From Pseudomonadota bacterium (lineage in GTDB: Bacteria > Desulfobacterota > Desulfovibrionia > Desulfovibrionales > Desulfovibrionaceae): DNA of 15,714 nucleotides. Of the stretch, positions 8,401-13,443 are shown piece by piece; position 1 is the first letter of the stretch; every line of letters starts with the position of its first letter. The translations under genes and the position numbers were made by a program. The DNA lies in NCBI GenBank assembly GCA_023450535.1, contig JAEXGX010000292.1, positions 1 to 15,714 on the forward strand, read 5' to 3'. The notes below the pieces were generated by a model. That model worked only from the letters and a program-made list of their open reading frames with translations. It did not search any database and was not told the DNA's origin.

Positions 8401-8714
8401 GGTTCAACAAGCGGAGCGCTCCTTCCCGAATCAATTCTGCCTGCTCCGGTAGGGGGGGAATCCCGGATGAAGACGGGGATGCTCCGGTTCAATCCGCAGC
8501 GAACATGGGTGAGCTGATGCAAGACATGTTCGCTGCCCTGCCCAGCGCCAGAGAGCTGGAAAAACAATATATCCAGACCGTTCTGCGCATGACGGGAGGG
8601 AAAGTGGGGGGGAAGGGCGGCGCGGCCGCGCTGCTGGGCATGTCCCGATCCACGCTGTACGACAAGATGCGTGCTCTGGGTATTTCCCCGGCGGGCAGGC
8701 CGCCAGAGAGATAA
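5475..8714 (+). CDS. Sigma-54-dependent transcriptional activator, one-component, TPR/GAF-like/AAA+/Fis-HTH
   Basis: This enhancer-binding activator remodels sigma-54 RNA polymerase by ATP hydrolysis. I chose the ATG at 5475 because AAAGGA (5463-5468) sits 6 nt upstream; the open frame extends further left only through the repeat-rich spacer. The product has 1079 residues. In order: a helix-turn-helix-like segment (about 8-56), a long helical region with TPR-like repeats such as HLATVYLAAGRPDEALEHVD (334-353), a GAF-like sensory region (about 570-705), an AAA+ domain (about 732-965), a charged linker, and a Fis-type HTH (about 1040-1070). AAA+ landmarks are Walker A GESGVGKE (761-768), GAFTGA (807-812), which contacts sigma-54, Walker B GTLFIDE (826-832), FRNDLFYRI (885-893) and WPGNIREL (945-952). 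All key residues are intact. It has no receiver domain, so it likely senses a ligand or protein directly. Its target is inferred to be a neighbouring operon. Confidence 0.93.
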   Translation: MTQLSVNAALILFLYAMTSSRSWNVEQAASLCGLAPQEAESALRELEREGLAERERAGSGGNPAGDRRKKDLWRVPKSPDSLSSFHSGMPPAEHCAGGVPLYCLRLYEGRALDAVEELAAWTEDRQEAHSAWILDFVIDEIVRTLLRAPLRICDEKERARFIELAIRAHSLADFQGRTPRGMRVLLLKARGVARILNNASYLYILNTMLDVRKILFDNESVPPRGGTGRLAPDEVRDGAHFLADAAPYISMYNYLQGSARQALDHFSLAGGSSPSAFAVAGENAVPQGAFASAFAALAAVQFGDAGLAVSMLKTSLSRNARSAGCPTKSWLHSHLATVYLAAGRPDEALEHVDAALAVGLEQNVQCWMAAHTALAHYHILQGRPGVARRVLGRAVEEARARDYRWGYSSPWFLDMLYVFRRNALADLPGYRLESELERCEGGRNPLLRAVAGRIRGDILFRDGARLRDAQLPLLKSRAFFKLQQLPVEKCKTCAVLAQASLAAGEQAQALRYAIEAWPCREQFLPLGIYWSAELEAIMPVPRAKGTEQGDSAGDAWRLAFFKALLSLNPEDCEAFPQNMLKCVAGALGASRASLFDADDAGRPRMVSSLNMTREQVFGRGTAFPLYLVEECLEGVPVSITREALGLPDTGEFDWRMACVPVSAAQGGDGHAHALYIEGDTFTRAGDMEESFLLACGELLGVLTARWIAAAERAREAAPALAVRGKSEDSPRLIVYSSEAMRRVLEQADTAASSDASVLICGESGVGKELVARRIHEKSGRSGPFVAVNLSSLPEELFESEMLGYERGAFTGAFSRKIGLLEMADRGTLFIDEVPDISPRIQVKLLRLLQERNFMRLGSTRVLGSDFRLIVATNRNLFAEMRQGSFRNDLFYRICVVPLFIPPLRERPEDIDALLRHYLEYFSRRHGRKEPEIGDEDARRLRAYAWPGNIRELKNVMERAVIFAREGRAEFSFDEEGFNKRSAPSRINSACSGRGGIPDEDGDAPVQSAANMGELMQDMFAALPSARELEKQYIQTVLRMTGGKVGGKGGAAALLGMSRSTLYDKMRALGISPAGRPPER

Positions 8715-8775
8715 TACCCCAACCTCCGGAGGCGCGAGCGTTAGCGGGCATGGAGCGGCGTCCCCTCCCGGCATG

Positions 8776-8798
8776 TCTGGCCCGTGTGGAACACGGGT
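8776..8798 (+). repeat. 23-bp direct repeat, copy 1, containing a hairpin
   Basis: This copy is identical over 23 bp to 8966-8988. Internally, CCCGTGT (8781-8787) and ACACGGG (8791-8797) form a perfect 7-bp stem around a GGA loop. The sequence differs on both sides of the two copies, so the 23 bp is the repeat unit. Confidence 0.75.
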
Positions 8799-8817
8799 CA
8801 GGCTGCTGAAAAAGTCC

Positions 8818-8841
8818 TTGAGGGGTTCCTTGCTCCCTCAA
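8818..8841. repeat. Stem-loop
   Basis: TTGAGGG (8818-8824) and CCCTCAA (8835-8841) form a perfect 7-bp stem with a 10-nt loop. It lies between the two 23-bp repeats. Confidence 0.5.
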
Positions 8842-8851
8842 ACTCCCCACG

Positions 8852-8872
8852 GCAGGGCGTCGTACACCCTGC
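8852..8872. repeat. Stem-loop
   Basis: GCAGGG (8852-8857) and CCCTGC (8867-8872) form a 6-bp stem. After a 1x1 mismatch it can continue with GT/AC (8859-8860 and 8864-8865). Confidence 0.45.
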
Positions 8873-8909
8873 ACCTCCAATAGTTTCAGCCTGTCACTGT
8901 CGAGGGGGC

Positions 8910-8930
8910 CGGGGGGAATCATTCCCCCCG
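8910..8930. repeat. GC-rich stem-loop
   Basis: CGGGGGGAA (8910-8918) and TTCCCCCCG (8922-8930) form a perfect 9-bp stem around a TCA loop, 8 bp before the terminator-like stem. Confidence 0.6.
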
Positions 8931-8938
8931 ACGGGGTG

Positions 8939-8959
8939 CGGGGCAGAGCCCCGGTTTTT
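8939..8959 (+). terminator. Rho-independent terminator candidate downstream of the sigma-54 activator
   Basis: CGGGGC (8939-8944) and GCCCCG (8948-8953) form a perfect 6-bp GC stem with an AGA loop, followed after one base by five T residues (8955-8959). This is the only stem in the spacer with a proper T-tract on the + strand. It lies 225 bp after the regulator stop, so the regulator mRNA would carry a long structured 3' tail. Confidence 0.6.
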
Positions 8960-8965
8960 CAACAC

Positions 8966-8988
8966 TCTGGCCCGTGTGGAACACGGGT
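8966..8988 (+). repeat. 23-bp direct repeat, copy 2, containing a hairpin
   Basis: This copy is identical to 8776-8798, including the CCCGTGT/ACACGGG stem (8971-8977 and 8981-8987). The two copies start 190 bp apart and bracket the three middle stems and the terminator candidate. Confidence 0.75.
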
Positions 8989-8993
8989 TGCCT

Positions 8994-9015
8994 TGCGGCA
9001 ACGAATGTTGCCGCA
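8994..9015. repeat. Perfect 9-bp stem-loop upstream of the EamA gene
   Basis: TGCGGCAAC (8994-9002) and GTTGCCGCA (9007-9015) pair perfectly around a GAAT loop. It begins 6 bp after the second 23-bp repeat and ends 66 bp before the EamA start codon. It could be an operator or a leader hairpin; no T-run follows. Confidence 0.55.
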
Positions 9016-9081
9016 CAATCATCATGAGCTATGGCAGGGGCGATAAAAAGCGCTCTGCGCGTAATAGAGGAGGTATATTTC

Positions 9082-10044
9082 ATGCGGATTTCAAATCGGT
9101 TGCTCATTTTTATGGTCATTTTTGTCAATGTGCTGTGGGGCGGGGCTTTCATTGCGTTGAAAATAGCGCTGGATTCTTTCACAACCGAACAGGTACTGTT
9201 GGGGCGCGTGGCCTTTGCAGCCATTCTTTACCTGGTGCTTATGCCCCTGTGCTGGAAGGATATCCACTACCGCAAGGGTGACTGGAAGTGGCTGGCCGTG
9301 GCTGTGGCCTGCGAACCCTGCCTGCTGTTCACCTTTGAAACCCTCGGGATGGGCAACACCACAGCGTCTCAGGCCAGCATGATCGTGGCCTGCGCGCCGT
9401 TGGCCACAGCCGCAGCGGGATTCCTGTTTCTGCGGGAGAAGGTCAGCCGCCGCTGTCTGGCGGGGATCTGTCTGGCTGTGTTTGGGGTTATTCTTGTTTC
9501 AAGCGTAAATGCGGTCAGCGAGTCCGCGCCCAATCCCCTGCTCGGCAACTTCTTCATGCTCTGCGCAGTGTGCACGGTTGCGACCATGGCGCTGGTGATG
9601 CGCAGACTCGCCCGGCATTACCCGGTTATCTTTCTGTCCGGCCTCCAGACCTTTGGCGGTACGCTGTTCTTCCTGCCTATGGCCCTGCATTCCCCGTGGC
9701 CGACGAACATCGCTCCGGCCAGTTGGGCCGCCATAGTGTATCTGGGGTTCGGCGTGACTTTCCTGGTCTATCTGGTGCTGAACTATTCCCTGTCTCGCCT
9801 TAAGGCCGGACATGCCATGATTTTCGCCAATATTATCCCCATTGCCGGGCTGGTGCTGGCCTTTTTGATTCTCGGCGAGCGTATGCTGCCTCTCCAGTAT
9901 TTCGGGTCAGTGCTGGTGCTGGCGGGCATTATTGTCGCCGGGCCGCCCGAAGATACTCCCCCAGAAACAGTCCCAGGCACAGCTTCAGACATGCCTCTTG
10001 CGGCGGAAAGGGATCTGGCAAAGGAAAGCCCCTCGTCTGTTTGA
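9082..10044 (+). CDS. EamA/DMT-superfamily transporter
   Basis: This is a ten-helix inner-membrane protein of the drug/metabolite transporter superfamily, usually exporters of amino acids, metabolites or toxic compounds. The ATG at 9082 has a strong GGAGGT (9069-9074) 7 nt upstream; an in-frame ATG at 9031 would add 17 residues and leave that site inside the gene. The product has 320 residues with two EamA repeats (about 10-140 and 154-288). The first opens with VNVLWGGAFIALKIAL (15-30) and ends near FLFLREKVS (114-122); the second ends at AFLILGERMLPLQYFGSVLVLAG (260-282, a typical GE...P...G signature). A hydrophilic tail of about 35 residues follows the last helix. It heads a probable three-gene operon with a MATE exporter and an amidohydrolase. 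Substrate unknown. Confidence 0.9.
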   Translation: MRISNRLLIFMVIFVNVLWGGAFIALKIALDSFTTEQVLLGRVAFAAILYLVLMPLCWKDIHYRKGDWKWLAVAVACEPCLLFTFETLGMGNTTASQASMIVACAPLATAAAGFLFLREKVSRRCLAGICLAVFGVILVSSVNAVSESAPNPLLGNFFMLCAVCTVATMALVMRRLARHYPVIFLSGLQTFGGTLFFLPMALHSPWPTNIAPASWAAIVYLGFGVTFLVYLVLNYSLSRLKAGHAMIFANIIPIAGLVLAFLILGERMLPLQYFGSVLVLAGIIVAGPPEDTPPETVPGTASDMPLAAERDLAKESPSSV

Positions 10045-10068
10045 CGCCGATAGGCCCGGAGGTTTCCT

Positions 10069-11445
10069 GTGAGCGATACCAATATTGAGCTGTTGCGGGT
10101 TGCACCCGTCGGCGGGCTGCTGTGGCGCTATTCTCTGCCCGCCGTAATTTCCATGGCCATTTCTGCCCTGTACAACGTGATCGGAAGCGTGTTCATCGGG
10201 CAGGGGGTGGGGCCGCTGGCCCTGACCGGGCTGGCGGTGAATTTTCCCCTGTTCAACCTGATCATGGGTTTTTGCATGATGGTGGGCGTGGGCGGCGCGC
10301 CGTTGTGTTCTCTTGAACTGGGAAAGGGAAACGGAGATCGGGCCTCCCAGGCTCTGGGGCAGGTGCTTCTGATCGGGCTGATAGGGAGCATCCTTGTGGG
10401 GGGCATATTGTATACCGTCATTACCCCGGCGCTGCGTCTGTTCGGCGCAAGCCCGGCCACACTGCCTTATGCCCGCGATTACATGACGGTGATGCTGGCC
10501 GGGCTGCCCGCCAGTTTTGTCATGGTCGGGCTGAACAACATCATGCGTGCTTCGGGGAATCCGGGCAAGGCACTGGGAACCATGGTCGTCAGTGTGGCCG
10601 TGAATCTGGCCCTCGCGCCGCTGTTCATTTTTGTGTTCCGTTGGGAAATGCGCGGTGCGGCTCTGGCCACGCTGCTGGCGGAGTGCGCCGCTTGCTTATG
10701 GCTGATCCGGCATTTTGCCGGTACGCGCGGGACGGTGCGTTTTTGTCCGGGCATTTTCCGCTTCCGCCCCGAGCTGTGTGTTCAGGTGTTGCGCATGGGG
10801 CTGCCGCCTTTTCTCATGAATGCCTGCGCCTGTCTGGTGGTTATTGTCGTGAACCGGCAGTTGCTCGTTTACGGCGGGGATCTCGCCATTGGCGCGTATG
10901 GGGTGTTCAATCCCCTGTCCACTCTGGTGTTTATGGTGGTGTTGGGCGTTACCCAGGGGATGCAGCCCATTGTCAGCTATAATTTCGGCGCAGGACGGCT
11001 GGATCGCGTGCGTCGCGCTCTGGCACTGGGTGTGGCTGCGGGCCTGCTGATTACTACGGCAGGCTGGGCACTCATGGCAGGAATGCCGTTTTTTCTGGCC
11101 CGGTTGTTCACCAACGATGCCGCGTTACTGGCGCTTTCCGTCCGGGCGTTGCGCGTGGGCGGCATGCTGTTTTTTGTGGTGGGCGGGCAAGTTGTGATCA
11201 CCAGCTGTTTCCAGTTCGTCGGCATGTCTGCGGCGGCCAGCGTACTTTCCCTTTCCCGTCAGTTGTTGTTTTTGATCCCGGCGCTGTTGATCCTGCCCCT
11301 CCATATGGGGCTGGATGGCGTGTGGTACAGCCTCCCCCTGTCTGACGCGCTGGCCGTGCTGGTAACGGCGGCGGCATGGAAGCTGAACATGCGTCGCCTG
11401 GGATTCGGAAACAGGACTTCTTCAGTCGTGTCAAAATCTGTGTAA
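10069..11445 (+). CDS. MATE-family efflux transporter
   Basis: This is a twelve-helix cation-coupled multidrug/metabolite exporter of the inner membrane. The start is a GTG at 10069, fixed by CGGAGGT (10057-10063) 5 nt upstream and by the 24-bp gap after the EamA gene. The product has 458 residues, a normal MATE length. Family landmarks are SLPAVISMAISALYNVIGSVFIGQG (22-46, with the typical P...Y...D/S-FIG pattern), NNIMRASGNP (156-165) in the first half and GVTQGMQPIVSYNFGAG (293-309) in the second. The last motif points to the MepA-like branch. The stop codon overlaps the ribosome-binding site of the amidohydrolase gene, so the two are tightly linked. Having two unrelated exporters side by side is notable; the exported compound cannot be read from sequence. 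Confidence 0.93.
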   Translation: MSDTNIELLRVAPVGGLLWRYSLPAVISMAISALYNVIGSVFIGQGVGPLALTGLAVNFPLFNLIMGFCMMVGVGGAPLCSLELGKGNGDRASQALGQVLLIGLIGSILVGGILYTVITPALRLFGASPATLPYARDYMTVMLAGLPASFVMVGLNNIMRASGNPGKALGTMVVSVAVNLALAPLFIFVFRWEMRGAALATLLAECAACLWLIRHFAGTRGTVRFCPGIFRFRPELCVQVLRMGLPPFLMNACACLVVIVVNRQLLVYGGDLAIGAYGVFNPLSTLVFMVVLGVTQGMQPIVSYNFGAGRLDRVRRALALGVAAGLLITTAGWALMAGMPFFLARLFTNDAALLALSVRALRVGGMLFFVVGGQVVITSCFQFVGMSAAASVLSLSRQLLFLIPALLILPLHMGLDGVWYSLPLSDALAVLVTAAAWKLNMRRLGFGNRTSSVVSKSV

Positions 11446-11456
11446 GGAGATCATCA

Positions 11457-13319
11457 ATGACCAGTGTTGTTCGCAGGCTGTATTCCCTGCTGCCCCGCAC
11501 GGCGGCGAGCCATGCGGGGCTGATGTTTGTACGGGCATTCGTGTTGTCATTTGCCCTGACATGTTTGTCGACACCCGTGCAGGCAGGCTGGACAGGCTGC
11601 GCCAAAGCGGAAACGTCCGCTGTTGTGCCGGAAGAGGGCGGAAAATGGTTGCTGTACAACGGAGCAATATTTACCGCCGATTCCCGTTTCACCCATCCTC
11701 GCGCCGTGGGGGTGGAAAACGGAGTTATCGTTGCCGTGGGGGATGAGGAAGACGTGCTCGCCGCCCTGGGCGGAGAAGCACGGCGCGTGGATCTGGGCGG
11801 CAATTTTCTCATGCCCGGCCTGGTGGACAGTCATGTGCATGTAGGCTTTGCCGGGTTCCAGCTCACGGCGGAATCCTTCCCGGAAAATCTGGAAAACGCG
11901 GAGCAGGTGCGTTCCTTTGTCTGGAATGCCGCGGCGGAACATAAGGCATATCTTGAAGATGTGCTTTTGTTCATGAATGTGCCGCTTTCTTACTGGGAGA
12001 ATCCCGCCATGCTCGGTGAAGCGCTCAATGGCGGGGAGTTTGCCGAACGCCCGATTATTCTGGCCGGGTCGGACGCGCACACCGGCTGGTGCAACCGGGC
12101 CATGTTGCGCCGTGCCGGACTGGATGAAAAGAGCGCAGATACCCTGCCGCCCGCTGTGCGGGAGAGTTTTGGCCGCAAGGCAGACGGCAGTCTGAACGGT
12201 TTTGTTTGCGAAGGCGCCTGGGATGAGGTGCTGAAACACGCTCCGGCCGTGCCGGAAGAAAAGATAGACGGCGCCATTCTGGCCGGGGCCGAAGTCATGC
12301 ACTCTTATGGCTTCACGGCCTGGATGGACCCCATTGCCAACATCCGCCCGCTTTCCCCCATCTTTAACGCTGCCCCGGGAAAAAACGACGCAGGGCTGTT
12401 ACCCGCCTATACCCGTTTGCTCAAGAGCGGAGCGTTGAACGCTCATGTCTCCGCACTGCTGTTGGCAAAACTGGACAGTGACGCTTCCATCGTCGACGAG
12501 ATACTTGATGTGAAACAGCGTTTTGACGGCCTGCCGGAATTACGAATCATGGGCGTCAAGCTGCTTCAGGACGGGGTAATCGAGTTTCCCTCCCAGACCG
12601 CGAAGCTGACCCGGCCCTATGTAGGGCGGCCCGGTTATGACGGCCCGCGCAATATCGACCCTGCCCGCTACGGCGAACTTGTCGCCGCCATTGATGCGGC
12701 CGGGTTGTCCGCCCATGCCCACGTCATCGGAGATCGCGCCGTCCGCGAGGCATTGGACGCCGTGGCCCATGCCCGCAAGGTCAACGGAGAAAGCGGGGTG
12801 CGGCACAGCATGACCCACCTTGAAGTGGTGCAGCCTGAAGATATGCCGCGTTTCCGCGCGCTGGGCGTGGACTGTTCCATGCAGTTTCTGTGGTCCGGCA
12901 AGGCCCCGAGTACCTCTTCCCTGCTGGAAGGTTCTGTTCCGCCCGAACTGCTCGGAAGCCTGTACCCCGCGCAATCGCTGATCCGGCAGGGAGCACTGGT
13001 GGCAGGCGCGAGCGACTGGCCGGTGTCCACGCCGGACCCTTTTCTGGCCATGTTTTCGGCGGTGACGCGCATCGGGCCGGAAGGTTTTCTGCCTCCGGAG
13101 AGCGAGTTGATTTCCCGGGATGATGCGTTGCGTGCCTATACCATCAACGCGGCTCGCCTGATCGGGCGCGGCAGCGAGAGCGGAAGCATCACGCCCGGCA
13201 AAAAGGCGGATTTCGTCCTGCTGGACAGGAACCTGGAAACAGTTCCTGCCGAAGCCATTCCGGAAACTCGCGTGCTGTGGACCATGTTCGGTGGGCGGCT
13301 TATTTATCAGGGGGAATAG
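11457..13319 (+). CDS. Exported amidohydrolase, YtcJ-like (amidohydrolase 3 family)
   Basis: This is a metal-dependent hydrolase of the amidohydrolase superfamily, probably acting on an amide or related C-N bond outside the cytoplasm. The ATG at 11457 follows TAAGGAG, which includes the MATE stop. The N-terminus has a 22-residue basic lead then a signal-like core and a PVQA|GW cleavage site after residue 43; an internal ATG at 11523 would give a more usual signal peptide but has a weaker ribosome site. The mature TIM-barrel enzyme shows DSHVH (124-128), SDAHTGWCN (205-213), a lysine in GVKLLQDGVIE (366-376), HAHVIGDRAV (420-429), THLE (453-456), ASDWPV (518-523) and the C-terminal GSITPGKKADFVLLD (576-590). 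The metal-binding set looks complete. It ends the exporter operon, suggesting it processes a compound in the periplasm. Exact substrate unknown. Confidence 0.9.
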   Translation: MTSVVRRLYSLLPRTAASHAGLMFVRAFVLSFALTCLSTPVQAGWTGCAKAETSAVVPEEGGKWLLYNGAIFTADSRFTHPRAVGVENGVIVAVGDEEDVLAALGGEARRVDLGGNFLMPGLVDSHVHVGFAGFQLTAESFPENLENAEQVRSFVWNAAAEHKAYLEDVLLFMNVPLSYWENPAMLGEALNGGEFAERPIILAGSDAHTGWCNRAMLRRAGLDEKSADTLPPAVRESFGRKADGSLNGFVCEGAWDEVLKHAPAVPEEKIDGAILAGAEVMHSYGFTAWMDPIANIRPLSPIFNAAPGKNDAGLLPAYTRLLKSGALNAHVSALLLAKLDSDASIVDEILDVKQRFDGLPELRIMGVKLLQDGVIEFPSQTAKLTRPYVGRPGYDGPRNIDPARYGELVAAIDAAGLSAHAHVIGDRAVREALDAVAHARKVNGESGVRHSMTHLEVVQPEDMPRFRALGVDCSMQFLWSGKAPSTSSLLEGSVPPELLGSLYPAQSLIRQGALVAGASDWPVSTPDPFLAMFSAVTRIGPEGFLPPESELISRDDALRAYTINAARLIGRGSESGSITPGKKADFVLLDRNLETVPAEAIPETRVLWTMFGGRLIYQGE

Positions 13320-13352
13320 GCTATGTCCGGCTGAGGACAAACAGGAACATAA

Positions 13353-13395
13353 ATACACAGGCCGCCCGGAAAAATTTTCCGGGCGGCCTGTGTAT
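13353..13395. terminator. 21-bp-arm inverted repeat between convergent genes (bidirectional terminator candidate)
   Basis: Positions 13353-13373 and 13375-13395 are perfect inverted repeats centred on A13374, with a GC-rich stem (CAGGCCGCCCGG) and an AAAA/TTTT apex. It sits 33 bp after the amidohydrolase stop and 48 bp after the flgE stop on the other strand. The bases just past the stem are TTATGTT on the - strand but GC-rich on the + strand, so a classical T-tract is weak, and better for flgE. Its position supports transcription ending from both sides. Confidence 0.7.
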
Positions 13396-13403
13396 CGGGG
13401 GCT

Positions 13404-13418
13404 GAGGGGAAGCCCCTC
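13404..13418. repeat. Short hairpin downstream of flgE
   Basis: GAGGGG (13404-13409) and CCCCTC (13413-13418) pair perfectly around AAG. It lies between the flgE stop and the large inverted repeat and may act with it in termination. Confidence 0.4.
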
Positions 13419-13443
13419 GCAAGGACGGAAGAATATGTCGAGC

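Larger units (their letters stand above)
8715..9081. other. Non-coding spacer packed with hairpins and a direct repeat pair
   Basis: No credible gene lies in these 367 bp between the regulator and the EamA gene. The spacer holds seven perfect stem-loops and one 10-bp palindrome (CCTCCGGAGG, 8723-8732) in under 300 bp. The stems are 8781-8797, 8818-8841, 8852-8872, 8910-8930, 8939-8953, 8971-8987 and 8994-9015. Two of them are identical copies inside a 23-bp direct repeat. Only 8939-8953 is followed by a T-run. The last 60 bp before the EamA start are unstructured and should hold its promoter if it has one, but I see no clear -35/-10 or -24/-12 match. Confidence 0.65.

Noticed and set aside
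9042..9060. Possible -24/-12 (GG-N10-GC) match upstream of the EamA gene
   Set aside because: Only the invariant GG and GC can be aligned; the flanking consensus bases of TGGCAC and TTGC do not match, so it is no better than chance in GC-rich DNA.
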